A DNA stretch of 64,000 bases, from positions 124,001 to 188,000 of the forward strand of contig NZ_JAAAUC010000007.1 of NCBI RefSeq assembly GCF_009908165.1, written 5' to 3'. The translations under genes were made by a program, and so were the position numbers. Positions 1-8,325 of the stretch are shown here, piece after piece. A model generated the notes under the pieces. The model was not told where the DNA came from. It worked only from the letters and a program-made list of their open reading frames with translations, and ran no database searches. Positions within the stretch are counted from its first letter, which is position 1, and every line of letters begins with the position of its first letter. Source of the DNA: Frigidibacter albus. Lineage in GTDB: Bacteria > Pseudomonadota > Alphaproteobacteria > Rhodobacterales > Rhodobacteraceae.

Positions 1-56
1 ATTGACTCGGAAATCCATCGCCCCCATCCTTGCCGCAAAATATCGGAGGGACTGGC

Positions 57-359
57 ATGGGTGAGAAGACACTGACGCGCATGGATCTGAGCGAGGCGGT
101 GTTCCGCGAGGTGGGGCTGTCGCGCAACGAATCCGCGCAATTGGTGGAATCGGTGCTGCAGCACATGTCCGATGCGCTGGCGCGGGGCGAGCAGGTGAAG
201 ATCTCGTCCTTCGGCACCTTCTCGGTGCGCGACAAGGCCGCGCGGGTCGGGCGCAACCCCAAGACCGGGGATGAAGTGCCGATCAGCCCGCGCCGTGTGT
301 TGACCTTCCGGCCGTCGCATCTGATGAAGGATCGCGTGGCGGCGGGCAACCGTAACTGA
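57..359 (+). CDS. ihfA: Integration host factor subunit alpha
   Basis: This 100-residue DNA-bending protein forms a heterodimer with IHF-beta and shapes nucleoid, promoter and recombination complexes. The protein is a full-length HU/IHF fold: a helical N-terminal half, then '[20 protein letters not shown]', the signature of the DNA-binding arm, whose tip carries the GRNPKTG turn. The ATG at 57 is chosen over the upstream in-frame TTG at 30 because CGGAGGG ends seven bases before it and family members start at this point. A MerR-like regulator follows 29 bp downstream, an order common in Rhodobacteraceae. Only about 56 bp of upstream sequence is inside the window, so the promoter cannot be judged. 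Confidence 0.97.
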   Translation: MGEKTLTRMDLSEAVFREVGLSRNESAQLVESVLQHMSDALARGEQVKISSFGTFSVRDKAARVGRNPKTGDEVPISPRRVLTFRPSHLMKDRVAAGNRN

Positions 360-388
360 CCGGCCTCGCCCGGGCCGAAGGGGGCGTG

Positions 389-1357
389 ATGGAAAACTCC
401 GCCGACACCACGCAAGCCGGGCCTCCTGCCGCGGGCCAAGGCGGAACTTCGACGGACAGGTCCGCGGGCCCCAAATCCGTGACCGCCTTCCGCACGATCA
501 GCGAAGTCTCCGAGATGCTGGAAACCCCTGCCCATGTGCTGCGGTTCTGGGAAAGCCGCTTCCCGCAGGTGCGCCCGGTCAAGCGCGCCGGCGGGCGGCG
601 CTATTACCGCCCCGCCGACGTCGCGCTGCTGGCCGGCATCCGCAAGCTGTTGCACGATGACGGGCTGGCGATCCGCGGCGTGCAGAAGATGCTGCGCGAC
701 CACGGGGTGAAGTCGGTAGCCGCGCCGGCAGAGCCGGTTGCTAAAATCCCGGATGCGGAGGAGCTGCTGGACGCCGCCGCCCCGAACGAGGCGGCATCCG
801 GCACCGACGATCTCGGCGGTCTGGCCGATCTGGCCCCCTCGCCCGAAGAACAGGGCGCGTTTGCAAAGGCGGACAAGGCCCTGCAGGCCGATCCGGCGAC
901 AGTGGCAACTCCCTCCCCGGATCATCTCGCCGCGGAGGCCGAGGCGCCCGCCTCCATCCAGCCTTCCGGGGCGGCACCCAAAGCGCCGGACGCCGAGGAC
1001 GCTCTGGAGCCGCCCCTCACCGAGGCAGAGCCGAGGGAAGAACCCGCGCCCGCACCCGACACCTCCCCCGACGATCCCCCCCGCCCCCGGGTGCTGGTGC
1101 GGCGTCGGGCTGCGGGGGACCCGCCGGGCCTCTTCTCGCTGATGGACGCACCCGAGCATCCAAGGCCCGCCCCGCCCGCTGCCCATCCCGTGCCAGAGCC
1201 GGAGCCGCCCCCAGAGGACGAGGGCCGCCCGCTGGCCGCCCTCCTGCGCGCCGCCGACCCTGCCCGGCTTGCCCCCCATGCCAAGGCCCTGGCCGCGCTC
1301 CACGCTCGGCTGGAGGCGATCCGCGCCCGGCGGGACTGCGCTGGCCGGGGCCGCTGA
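389..1357 (+). CDS. MerR-family transcriptional regulator with long Pro/Ala/Glu-rich tail
   Basis: The N-terminal winged-helix HTH of the MerR family occupies about residues 30-105 ('[20 protein letters not shown]', then '[17 protein letters not shown]'). The remaining two thirds is low-complexity, rich in Pro, Ala, Glu and Asp, apart from a short helical stretch at the C-terminus. No metal- or drug-binding effector domain is visible, so the ligand is unknown. The start could be the GTG at 386 or the ATG at 389; the ATG has better spacing from the AAGGGGG just upstream. It lies directly after ihfA and is probably co-transcribed with it. The gene is commonly conserved at this position in Rhodobacteraceae, but its target is not something I can infer from sequence. 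Confidence 0.85.
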   Translation: MENSADTTQAGPPAAGQGGTSTDRSAGPKSVTAFRTISEVSEMLETPAHVLRFWESRFPQVRPVKRAGGRRYYRPADVALLAGIRKLLHDDGLAIRGVQKMLRDHGVKSVAAPAEPVAKIPDAEELLDAAAPNEAASGTDDLGGLADLAPSPEEQGAFAKADKALQADPATVATPSPDHLAAEAEAPASIQPSGAAPKAPDAEDALEPPLTEAEPREEPAPAPDTSPDDPPRPRVLVRRRAAGDPPGLFSLMDAPEHPRPAPPAAHPVPEPEPPPEDEGRPLAALLRAADPARLAPHAKALAALHARLEAIRARRDCAGRGR

Positions 1358-1423
1358 GCCCCGGCAATGCCACAGGCGCACCGTCCCGCCGACATTTCCC
1401 GTGACACTGCCGCGATTTGCCGC

Positions 1424-1453
1424 TTGCGCCCGGCCCAAGCCTCGCACTATATC
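1424..1453 (+). promoter_or_regulatory. Probable sigma-70 promoter of tRNA-Pro
   Basis: A TTGCGC hexamer at 1424-1429 is followed after 18 bp by TATATC at 1448-1453, nine bases before the mature tRNA 5' end. Spacing and position fit a housekeeping promoter, but the hexamers are imperfect. Confidence 0.5.
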
Positions 1454-1461
1454 ACCGCCGT

Positions 1462-1539
1462 CGGGCCGTGGCGCAGCCTGGTTAGCGCGTCCGTCTGGGG
1501 GGCGGAAGGTCGTGAGTTCGAATCTCACCGGCCCGACCA
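1462..1539 (+). tRNA. tRNA-Pro (anticodon GGG)
   Basis: The sequence folds as a complete cloverleaf. The acceptor stem CGGGCCG (1462-1468) pairs with CGGCCCG (1529-1535), a D-arm contains GCCTGGTTA, and the anticodon stem TCCGT/GCGGA encloses the loop CTGGGGG with GGG at 1497-1499. A T-arm contains GTTCGAATC. The discriminator A is followed by an encoded CCA (1537-1539). It reads CCC and CCU proline codons. Confidence 0.97.
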
Positions 1540-1598
1540 ACATCGAAACGCCCGTTCCCGCATGGGGGCGGGCGTTCGTGCACCTAGAGGGGGCAGTG

Positions 1599-2681
1599 AT
1601 GACCGCGACCGGAGTGCTTCCCGATACCGCCTTGCAGGCGCTGATCGACCAGGGCGCCATCGCGGCAGACCCGGCCGTGATCCCGGCGCAGCTGCAACCC
1701 GCCAGCCTTGACCTGCGCCTCGGGGCGACCGCCTACCGCGTCCGCGCCTCGTTTCTTGCGGGGAAAGACCGCCCGGTCGCGGGCCGCATCGCCGAATTCG
1801 AGATGCACCGGATGGACCTGTCGGATGGTGCCGTGCTGGAAAAGGGCTGCGTCTATGTCGTGCCGCTGATGGAGCGGCTGGCGCTGCCCGCCGGCATCAC
1901 CGCCGTCGCCAATGCCAAAAGCTCCACCGGCCGCCTTGACCTGCTGACCCGTGTCATCACCGATGGCGGCGTGGAGTTCGACCGCATTCCCGCCGGCTAT
2001 ACCGGCCCGCTCTACGCCGAGATCTGCCCGCGCTCCTTCTCGGTGCTGGTGCGGCCCGGGATGCGGCTGAACCAGATCCGGTTCCGCGCAGGCCAGGCGC
2101 TGCTGGCCGATGCCGAGCTGCGCGCCCTGCATGCCGCCGACCCGCTGGTCAGCGGCACGGCGGTGATCTCCGAAGGGCTCGGCTTCTCGGTTGACCTGCG
2201 CCCCGAAGGCACCGACCTCGTCGGCTACCGGGCCAAGCCGCATACCGGCGTCATCGACCTTGACCGTATCGGCCATTACACCCCCCGCGACTTCTGGGAG
2301 GAGGTGCGCACCGAGGATGGCAGCATCATCCTCGACCCCGGCGCCTTCTACATCCTCGTCAGCCGCGAGGCGGTGACGATCCCCCCCGCATGCGCCGCCG
2401 AGATGGCGCCCTATCTGGCGATGGTCGGCGAATTCCGGGTGCATTACGCCGGCTTCTTCGACCCCGGCTTCGGCCATGCCGCCGCCGGCGGTGTCGGCAG
2501 CCGCGGCGTGCTGGAGGTGCGCTGCCACGAGGCGCCCTTCGTGCTGGAACATGGGCAGGTGGTGGGGCGGCTGGTCTATGAGCGCATGGCCTCGGTGCCG
2601 GACCGGCTTTATGGGGCCGACCTTGCGTCGAACTATCAGGGCCAGGGGCTGAAGCTCTCCAAGCACTTCCGCCCCGCCTGA
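1599..2681 (+). CDS. dcd: 2'-deoxycytidine 5'-triphosphate deaminase (long form)
   Basis: This enzyme deaminates dCTP to dUTP in pyrimidine deoxynucleotide supply. The 360-residue protein is about twice the length of E. coli Dcd and belongs to the duplicated DCD family of alphaproteobacteria. Each half carries a trimeric dUTPase-like fold: 'QPASLDLRLGATAYRV' and 'NAKSSTGRLDLLTRVITDGG' in the first half, and 'YHAGFFDPGFGHA'-like sequence around residues 280-300 in the second. The ATG at 1599 is preferred because AGAGGGGG ends five bases upstream; an open frame runs further upstream through the tRNA but cannot be coding there. It sits 59 bp after tRNA-Pro. The family assignment is firm; which half carries the active site was not resolved. 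Confidence 0.92.
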   Translation: MTATGVLPDTALQALIDQGAIAADPAVIPAQLQPASLDLRLGATAYRVRASFLAGKDRPVAGRIAEFEMHRMDLSDGAVLEKGCVYVVPLMERLALPAGITAVANAKSSTGRLDLLTRVITDGGVEFDRIPAGYTGPLYAEICPRSFSVLVRPGMRLNQIRFRAGQALLADAELRALHAADPLVSGTAVISEGLGFSVDLRPEGTDLVGYRAKPHTGVIDLDRIGHYTPRDFWEEVRTEDGSIILDPGAFYILVSREAVTIPPACAAEMAPYLAMVGEFRVHYAGFFDPGFGHAAAGGVGSRGVLEVRCHEAPFVLEHGQVVGRLVYERMASVPDRLYGADLASNYQGQGLKLSKHFRPA

Positions 2682-2783
2682 AGCCCCCTGTTGCCGCAAC
2701 CCGCCCCTGCCCTGCCGCGAACAGGCATGGCGCCCCAGCCCGCGCGCCTTAGAACAGGCAGGCGGCAGCCAGCGGAGACATCC

Positions 2784-4826
2784 ATGACCGAGGCCACAGA
2801 GGCGCTTGTGATCTTCACCCCCTCGGGCAAGCGCGGGCGCTTTGCCCCGGGCACCACTGTGCTCGCTGCGGCCCGGCAACTGGGGGTGGATCTCGATTCG
2901 GTCTGCGGCGGCCGCGGCATCTGCTCCAAATGCCAGATCACGCCCGGCACCGGCGCCTTCCCCAAGCACGGGCTGACCGTCGCGGCGGATGCGCTGAGCG
3001 GGTGGAACGCCGTCGAGGAACGCTATCGCCAGAAGCGCGGGCTGATCGAAGGCCGCCGCCTTGGCTGCCAGGCGCATATCCAAAGCGACGTGGTCATCGA
3101 CGTGCCACCCGAAAGCCAGCTGCACCGGCAGGTGATCCGCAAGTCCGCCTCGGACCGGGTGATGGTGATGGACCCCGCCACCCGCAGCTATTTCGTCGAG
3201 GTGGCCGAGCCGAGCATGGATGAGCCGACGGGCGACTTCCAACGCCTCTGCACCGCGCTGTCGGATCAATGGCAGGTGACCGGCCTGGCCCCCGACCTGC
3301 ATATCCTGCGCAAGCTGCAACCGGCGCTGCGCAAGGGGGACTGGAAGGTCACGGTCGCGGTCAACCGCGGCGCCGATGGCTCGGTGCGCCTTGTGGACAT
3401 CTGGCCCGGCTTCCGCGAGGCGCCGCTCTGCGGGCTCGCCATCGACCTCGGCTCCACCACCATCGCCGCGCATCTGTGCGACCTGTCGGACGGCCGCGTG
3501 CTGGCCTCTTCAGGCGTGATGAACCCTCAGATCCGCTTTGGCGAGGATCTGATGAGCCGCGTCAGCTATGCGATGATGAACCCCGGCGGCGACGTGGAGA
3601 TGACCCGCGTGGTGCGCGAGGCCATCGACGGGCTGGCGGCGGCGCTGGCCATCGAGGCGGGGCTGACCGGCGCCGATATTGTCGAGGCCGTGGTGGTCTG
3701 CAATCCGGTGATGCACCACCTGCTGCTGGGGATCGACCCGGTGGAGCTGGGACAGGCACCCTTCGCGCTCGCCTCCTCCAGCAGCCTGACGCTAGGGGCG
3801 GCGGATCTGGGGCTGGCCGCGCTGAACCCCGGCGCGCGGGTGTATCTGCTGCCGCTGATTGCGGGGCATGTCGGCGCCGATGCCGCGGCGGTGGCGCTGG
3901 CCGAGGCGCCGGAAACCTCGGACGATCTGGTGCTGATCGTCGATGTCGGCACCAATGCCGAAATCCTTCTGGGCGACCGACGGCAGGTGCTGGCCTGTTC
4001 CTCGCCCACCGGCCCGGCCTTCGAGGGCGCGCAGATCAGCGCCGGCCAGCGCGCCGCACCCGGCGCCATCGAGCGGGTGGAGATTGATCTCGTGACGAAA
4101 GAGCCGCGCTTCCGCGTCATCGGCTCCGACCTGTGGTCCACCGACGCAGGCTTCGCCGAGGCCACGGCGCAGACCGCCATCACCGGCATCTGCGGATCGG
4201 GCATCATCGAGGCGGTGGCCGAGATGCGCATGGCGGGCATCGTCGATGGCTCCGGCCTGATCGGATCCGCCGAACAGACCGGCACCGACCGTTGCGAACC
4301 GACCGGGCGCACGCACGCCTATCTGTTGCACGACGCCAGTGCGACGGGCGGCCCCCGGATCAGCGTGACGCAAGGCGACATCCGCGCCATCCAGCTGGCG
4401 AAATCCGCGCTCTATGCCGGGGCGCGGCTGCTGATGGACGAGATCGGGGTGGACAAGGTCGACCGCATCGTGCTGGCCGGGGCCTTTGGCGCCCATATCA
4501 GCCCCAAGCACGCGATGGTGCTGGGGATGATCCCCGATGCGCCGCTGGACAGGGTCTCCTCCGCCGGAAATGCAGCAGGCACCGGCGCGCGCATCGCGCT
4601 GTGTTCCCTCGCCGCCCGTGCCGCCATCGAGGCCACCGTGCAGCGCATCCACAAGGTGGAAACCGCCATCGAGCCGCGCTTCCAGGAGCATTTCGTGGCC
4701 GCAAACGCCATCCCGCACGCCACCGCCCCCTTCCCGGAACTGGCGCAGGTCGTCACCCTGCCCGATGTCAGCTTCAACAGCGGCGGCTCCGGTGGCGAGG
4801 GCGGGCGGCGGCGGCGGCGGAGCTGA
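2784..4826 (+). CDS. [2Fe-2S]/ASKHA-domain corrinoid-protein reductive activator (RACo/RamA-like)
   Basis: The 680-residue protein starts with a plant-type ferredoxin domain in which C41, C47, C50 and C95 can ligate a [2Fe-2S] cluster ('VCGGRGICSKC', 'RRLGCQAH'). A linker of about 100 residues follows, then the large actin-like ATPase (ASKHA, DUF4445) from about residue 220, with 'GLAIDLGSTTIAAHLCDL', 'DVGTNAEILLG' and 'VLAGAFGAHIS'. Characterised relatives use ATP to push an electron onto inactive Co(II) corrinoid proteins and return them to the methyl-accepting Co(I) state. No corrinoid protein or methyltransferase is next to it, but a methyl-THF:corrinoid methyltransferase lies 17 kb away (21877-22830), which probably belongs to the same route. 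The ATG at 2784 follows GCGGAGAC and places the ferredoxin domain at the N-terminus. The C-terminal tail is Gly/Arg-rich. Confidence 0.9.
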   Translation: MTEATEALVIFTPSGKRGRFAPGTTVLAAARQLGVDLDSVCGGRGICSKCQITPGTGAFPKHGLTVAADALSGWNAVEERYRQKRGLIEGRRLGCQAHIQSDVVIDVPPESQLHRQVIRKSASDRVMVMDPATRSYFVEVAEPSMDEPTGDFQRLCTALSDQWQVTGLAPDLHILRKLQPALRKGDWKVTVAVNRGADGSVRLVDIWPGFREAPLCGLAIDLGSTTIAAHLCDLSDGRVLASSGVMNPQIRFGEDLMSRVSYAMMNPGGDVEMTRVVREAIDGLAAALAIEAGLTGADIVEAVVVCNPVMHHLLLGIDPVELGQAPFALASSSSLTLGAADLGLAALNPGARVYLLPLIAGHVGADAAAVALAEAPETSDDLVLIVDVGTNAEILLGDRRQVLACSSPTGPAFEGAQISAGQRAAPGAIERVEIDLVTKEPRFRVIGSDLWSTDAGFAEATAQTAITGICGSGIIEAVAEMRMAGIVDGSGLIGSAEQTGTDRCEPTGRTHAYLLHDASATGGPRISVTQGDIRAIQLAKSALYAGARLLMDEIGVDKVDRIVLAGAFGAHISPKHAMVLGMIPDAPLDRVSSAGNAAGTGARIALCSLAARAAIEATVQRIHKVETAIEPRFQEHFVAANAIPHATAPFPELAQVVTLPDVSFNSGGSGGEGGRRRRRS

Positions 4827-4848
4827 GCAGGCGCCTCCGACGCAGGTG

Positions 4849-5010
4849 GAGGGCAGCGCCCGTCCGCCGGGTGGGCGAACAACGCTCGTTCTAGGCGCTT
4901 TATGGTTCAGCATCTCCCCCAGAATTTCTAGGGGCTGACGTTGCAAAGCGCCCGCCCGGGGGGGCGGACGGGCGCTGCCCGGCGGCGCTGAAGCGCCTTG
5001 TTCCGGGCAA
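4849..5010. repeat. Dispersed structured intergenic repeat A, copy 1
   Basis: About 162 bp that recurs at 58074-58234. Perfect 18-bp inverted arms lie at 4851-4868 (GGGCAGCGCCCGTCCGCC) and 4963-4980. An internal conserved block, ACGCTCGTTCTAGGC, is at 4881-4895. After the right arm, a second small hairpin (GGCGCT-GA-AGCGCC, 4984-4997) and TTGTTCCGGGCAA are also shared by both copies. It has no open frame of its own and lies just after the activator gene. It could be a MITE-like element or a structured RNA/terminator; no transposase or target-site duplication is visible. Confidence 0.85.
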
Positions 5011-5133
5011 GAAGACGGTTTCGACGCGAAGCCCCCCCTTCGGCACATCCCGTTCCCCACCGCTTCCGACCTTGCACCGGCCCGCCCTTCCGCTACCTTG
5101 TCCGCAGCCGCGCCCGCGGCGAGGGAGGACTGC

Positions 5134-5730
5134 ATGAGCGAGCTGCGGCCGCAATCCGGCGACCGGCAGGGCCCCTCGGGGGCTGGCGCAGCCGAGCCCG
5201 ACCCCCTCGCGCCGCTTCTGTCGCGCGTGGCCTCGGGCGACCGCGAGGCATTCCGCCAGCTCTATTCCGCCTCATCCGCGAAACTCTTTGGCACCGCCCT
5301 TCGTATGTTGGGGAACAGGGCCGAATCCGAAGAGGCGCTGCAGGAGGTTTTCGTGCGGATCTGGACCCGCGCCCACCGCTATGATGCCGGCCGTGCCCGT
5401 GGCATGACCTGGATGATCGCGGTGACGCGCAACCACTGCATCGACCGCCTGCGCGCCCGGCCCGCCCGGACCGAGGATGCCTCGGCGCTGGAGACGCTTG
5501 CCGCCCCGGGCCTCTCGCCCGAGGCAAGCGCCATCGCCAGCAGCGAGGCGCGGCGGATTGCCGACTGCTTTGGCCAGTTGGAACCAGACCGGGCGCAGGC
5601 GGTGCGCGGCGCCTATCTGGATGGGCTGTCCTACGAGGCGCTGTCGGCCCGTTTCGCGGTGCCGGTGAACACGATGCGGTCCTGGCTGCGGCGGGGCCTG
5701 ATGAAACTGAAGGACTGCCTGGAGGCATGA
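5134..5730 (+). CDS. ECF-type RNA polymerase sigma factor
   Basis: The 198-residue protein has sigma region 2 at about residues 25-110 ('DREAFRQLYSASSAKLFGTA', 'ALQEVFVRIWTRAHRYD') and region 4 at about 135-195 ('LDGLSYEALSARFAVPVNTM', 'RSWLRRGLMKLKDCL'), with nothing between but a short linker. This is the ECF layout, closest in architecture to SigK-like factors paired with RskA-type anti-sigmas. The start is the ATG at 5134 after GGGAGGAC. An anti-sigma gene begins 7 bp after its stop, so the two are translated from one message. A possible sigma-70 promoter, TTGCAC (5072)-16 bp-TACCTT (5094), lies upstream. The signal it senses is unknown. Confidence 0.93.
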   Translation: MSELRPQSGDRQGPSGAGAAEPDPLAPLLSRVASGDREAFRQLYSASSAKLFGTALRMLGNRAESEEALQEVFVRIWTRAHRYDAGRARGMTWMIAVTRNHCIDRLRARPARTEDASALETLAAPGLSPEASAIASSEARRIADCFGQLEPDRAQAVRGAYLDGLSYEALSARFAVPVNTMRSWLRRGLMKLKDCLEA

Positions 5731-5737
5731 TCGGGCG

Positions 5738-6406
5738 ATGAACGGCGAGGCGGAGATTCACGAGGGCGATGACGGGCTGGCGGCGGAATACGTCCTTGGC
5801 ACGCTGCCGCGCGTTGACCGGGCCGCAGCGGCGGCCCGGGCGCGCAGCGATGCCCGCTTTGCCGCCCGCATCGCCGACTGGGAAATCCGCCTCGCCCCGC
5901 TCAATGACGGCTTCGCGCCGGTCCGCGCCCCCCGCACGCTCTGGCCGCAGATCGAGGCGCGGATCTTCGGCGCCCCTGCCCCCCGCTCGCGCCTTGGCCG
6001 CTGGTCGCTGTTCGCCGGGCTCGGCCTCGGCGCCGGCCTTGCCGCCGCCGTGGTGCTGACCGTGCTGCCGGTGCTGCGCCCGATCCCCGATGCCGTGATC
6101 GCCGAGCTGGTGGCCGAGGGCACCGACCTGCGCGTCGCCGCAAGGTTCGAGCCGCGCTTCGGCGTGATCCATGTCACCCGCACCGCCGGCCCCGCCGCCC
6201 CCGAGGGCCAGGACTACCAGTTCTGGGTGATCGCCGAGGGCGGCGCCCCGGTCCCGCTTGGCCTGCTGCGCGAGGGCGAGTTGGCGGCGCCCACCGAAGT
6301 CCCGCCGGGCACGGTTCTGGCCGTCAGCCTCGAGCCCCTCGGCGGCTCGCCCACCGGGCAGCCGACCGGCCCGATCCTGGTGACGGCGACGATCACGGGC
6401 TCGTGA
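5738..6406 (+). CDS. RskA-like anti-sigma factor
   Basis: The 222-residue protein has a cytoplasmic N-terminal half with the anti-sigma signature 'AAEYVLGTLPRVDRAAAAAR', one membrane segment at about residues 91-110 ('SLFAGLGLGAGLAAAVVLTV'), and a periplasmic RskA-type domain ('YQFWVIAEGGAPVPLGLL'). It has no zinc-binding anti-sigma motif (HxxxCxxC). It should hold the upstream ECF factor at the membrane and release it on a periplasmic signal. The 7-bp gap to the sigma gene supports this pairing. Regulation in related pairs is by redox or proteolysis; nothing here shows which applies. Confidence 0.9.
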   Translation: MNGEAEIHEGDDGLAAEYVLGTLPRVDRAAAAARARSDARFAARIADWEIRLAPLNDGFAPVRAPRTLWPQIEARIFGAPAPRSRLGRWSLFAGLGLGAGLAAAVVLTVLPVLRPIPDAVIAELVAEGTDLRVAARFEPRFGVIHVTRTAGPAAPEGQDYQFWVIAEGGAPVPLGLLREGELAAPTEVPPGTVLAVSLEPLGGSPTGQPTGPILVTATITGS

Positions 6407-6417
6407 TCTCAACACCT

Positions 6418-6444
6418 GCAACTCCGCCCACGGCCCTCCCGTAA
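6418..6444 (+). promoter_or_regulatory. Candidate ECF-sigma promoter of the fasciclin gene
   Basis: GCAAC (6418-6422) and CGTAA (6440-6444) are separated by 17 bp, in the manner of ECF promoters (AAC-type -35, CGT-type -10), and lie 54 bp before the fasciclin start. No similar pair was found in front of the sigma gene itself. This is pattern-based only. Confidence 0.35.
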
Positions 6445-6497
6445 CTGCAAGGGTCAGGGCGGGGACGACCTCCGCCCAACACCTCGGAGGACTAGTG

Positions 6498-7043
6498 ATG
6501 ATTTCCACCCGTATCCTGGCTGCCACCCTTGCTCTGGTCGCTGCCCCCGCCTTTGCCGAAAACCCGATGGTCGGCGGCGCCGCGATGTTCGCGGACAAGA
6601 ACATCGTCGAGAACGCCGTGAACTCGGCCGACCACACCACGCTGGTCGCCGCCGTGCAGGCCGCGGGCCTGGTGGAAACGCTGCAAGGCGAGGGCCCGTT
6701 CACTGTCTTCGCCCCGACCAACGCCGCCTTTGAAAAGCTTCCCGCAGGCACCGTCGAAACCCTGCTGATGCCGGAAAACAAGGATCAGCTGACCAAGATC
6801 CTGACCTGCCACGTCGTCGCTGCCAATGCGACCGCCGAGGCGATCATGGGCATGGTCCAGGCTGATGGCGGCTCGCACACCGTCAGCACCGTCGGTGGCT
6901 GTGACTTCACCGTCACCACCATGGGCAGCGCTGTCATGATCGAAGACGGTCAGGGCAATGTCGCCAACGTCACCATCGCCGATGTCATGCAGTCGAACGG
7001 CGTGATCCATGTGATCGACACCGTCCTGCTGCCCGCGATGTAA
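6498..7043 (+). CDS. Secreted fasciclin-domain protein
   Basis: The 181-residue protein starts with a signal peptide ('MISTRILAATLALVAAPAFA', cleavage after AFA), followed by one FAS1 domain at about residues 45-178. Both hallmark segments are present: 'EGPFTVFAPTNAAFEKLP' (H1) and 'SNGVIHVIDTVLLPAM' (H2). FAS1 proteins act in cell-surface adhesion or unknown periplasmic roles. Two cysteines ('LTCHVV', 'VGGCDF') may form a disulfide. The ATG at 6498 has CGGAGG seven bases upstream; a GTG three bases earlier is too close to it. It is the third gene of the sigma/anti-sigma group and, with its own ECF-like promoter, a plausible target. Codon choice is more strongly biased than its neighbours, suggesting high expression. 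Confidence 0.92.
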   Translation: MISTRILAATLALVAAPAFAENPMVGGAAMFADKNIVENAVNSADHTTLVAAVQAAGLVETLQGEGPFTVFAPTNAAFEKLPAGTVETLLMPENKDQLTKILTCHVVAANATAEAIMGMVQADGGSHTVSTVGGCDFTVTTMGSAVMIEDGQGNVANVTIADVMQSNGVIHVIDTVLLPAM

Positions 7044-7052
7044 AGCCCGCCG

Positions 7053-7078
7053 CCCCTTGCGCCGCAAGGCGCAGGGGG
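7053..7078 (+). terminator. GC-rich hairpin after fasciclin gene
   Basis: CCCCTTGCGCC (7053-7063), loop GCAA, then GGCGCAGGGGG (7068-7078), starting 10 bp after the stop codon. It forms a strong stem with one imperfect position, but no T-run follows, so termination is likely but not certain. The next 220 bp (7079-7300) hold nothing I can identify. Confidence 0.45.
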
Positions 7079-7300
7079 AGCCGGCTGCGGTCGGTGGCAG
7101 GGGCCTGCGCAGGGTGGGATGTCTCTCCCGTGCCAGGCGACGGCGCCGGCGCCGGCCGCACGCGGGCCACAGGATCTGGCGGGCCAGTTTCATCGGTTCC
7201 CTTCCAGCGTTCCGGCCCACCCCGGGCCCGCGGTCCGGCAGCGGATCGCGGGCATTTGGCGCTGCAAGGCCCCCCGCGCCTTGCCGCGCGCCGAACCGGC

Positions 7301-7329
7301 TTGACGCGCAAGGGCGCTTTGGCTACCTA
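7301..7329 (+). promoter_or_regulatory. Sigma-70 promoter of tRNA-Gly
   Basis: TTGACG at 7301-7306, a 17-bp spacer, then TACCTA at 7324-7329, eleven bases before the tRNA 5' end. The -35 is near consensus. Confidence 0.6.
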
Positions 7330-7339
7330 CGGCGCTGTC

Positions 7340-7413
7340 GCGGGTGTAGCTCAATGGTAGAGCAGAAGCTTCCCAAGCTTACGACGAGGGTTCGATTCCC
7401 TTCACCCGCTCCA
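7340..7413 (+). tRNA. tRNA-Gly (anticodon CCC)
   Basis: Complete cloverleaf. Acceptor GCGGGTG (7340-7346) pairs with CACCCGC (7403-7409). The D-arm is GCTCAATGGTAGAGC. The anticodon loop TTCCCAA has CCC at 7372-7374, and the T-arm carries GGTTCGATTCC. CCA is encoded at 7411-7413. It reads GGG codons. Confidence 0.97.
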
Positions 7414-7690
7414 TCTCTTCTTCCGCAGATTTCCCCCTTCGCGCGTCCTGATTGCGGGACGGGCCGGCGCGCTTCGCCGCGATCGCCTCTGCCCCATCGC
7501 AGGGCCGGAACGGCAGGGCCAGGTGGCGGCCAGCTTACCTAGCGTAACTCTGGCGCTGACCCCGAAAAACCTTGCGCCACAAGGATAATTCTGCGATGCA
7601 GAATGCCATTCCGTACCAAGTTATTCCTTTTGCGTCACGTGCTTACGAGTGCCGTATTTTGGACACATTCGTCGGGACAGGGGACCTCCC

Positions 7691-7888
7691 ATGACAGAAA
7701 CCAACTCCTCCGCACCGCGGAGGATCTACGCATGCCGGCGTTGCGGATACATGCTGCGCTACAATGCTCCGCGCTGCGGAGACTGCTACACCAAGGCGCC
7801 GATCTACAATCACTCGACATTCTGGTGGACCTTGCTGGTGGGGGCCATGCTCGCGCTGTTGGTGGCGGTTGTGACCACCGCGATCTGA
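7691..7888 (+). CDS. Small zinc-ribbon membrane protein, hypothetical
   Basis: A 65-residue protein with two CxxC knuckles ('CRRCGYMLRYNAPRCGDC', about residues 14-31) that can bind one zinc ion, and a single C-terminal transmembrane helix ('FWWTLLVGAMLALLVAVV'). This predicts a C-tail anchored protein with a cytosolic zinc ribbon. The ATG at 7691 is used; an in-frame GTG at 7649 would add residues without family character. The ribosome binding site is weak. It is monocistronic, in a stretch of lower coding density between tRNA-Gly and ridA. I do not recognise a function; similar ribbons occur in small ribosome- or membrane-associated proteins. Confidence 0.6.
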   Translation: MTETNSSAPRRIYACRRCGYMLRYNAPRCGDCYTKAPIYNHSTFWWTLLVGAMLALLVAVVTTAI

Positions 7889-7964
7889 AGAATGCGGCGA
7901 CCCAGGCAGCCATCGCCACCCAAGTCGCCGCAGTCTCGTCCTCGCCTTCTCGTCGTCGTCGCGC

Positions 7965-8180
7965 TCAGCCGCCCGGAACCTGGTCCTGCACCGCGGGCCG
8001 CGTCGGCTCTCCCTCCCCGGCCTGACCATCGGGCGCTGCAAGACCTTCGGTCGTGACCTCCGGGGCGTCGGTGCCTTCGCCCTTCCAGGAACAGGCGTAC
8101 AGAATGACGGCCGCCGCCAGCAGGCAGGCAATCAACGCCAGCGGGATCTTGCGGCGGGCTTCCTTGCTCGGATCGGTCAT
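7965..8180 (-). CDS. Small membrane-anchored protein, hypothetical
   Basis: A 71-residue product: a basic N-terminus, one hydrophobic helix at about residues 12-30 ('IPLALIACLLAAAVILYACS'), then an acidic and Gly/Pro-rich soluble tail of about 40 residues. The helix ends in 'YACS', which resembles a lipobox weakly but has aromatic Tyr where small residues are usual, so a plain membrane anchor is more likely. It faces the zinc-ribbon gene tail to tail, 76 bp apart. Function unknown. Confidence 0.55.
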   Translation of the reverse strand: MTDPSKEARRKIPLALIACLLAAAVILYACSWKGEGTDAPEVTTEGLAAPDGQAGEGEPTRPAVQDQVPGG

Positions 8181-8325
8181 TTCGGGTGCCTTTCAGTTCG
8201 CTTTCCGTCCAACCCCGCTGCCCCGCCGCAGGTTCCGGGCACAGCGCGCCGCGGCAAAACCATCTGGCCGAGGCCCCGCGACCGGGCTATGAACCCCCGG
8301 TATCCCGAACGCAGGAGAGTTCCCC

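Noticed and set aside
1269-1598. N-terminal extension of the dCTP deaminase frame through the tRNA-Pro gene
   Set aside because: It would run through a complete tRNA; the ATG at 1599 has a good ribosome site.
1584-3473. 629-codon minus-strand frame across dcd and the activator gene
   Set aside because: Shadow of two well-supported genes on the other strand; no recognisable family and no ribosome site.
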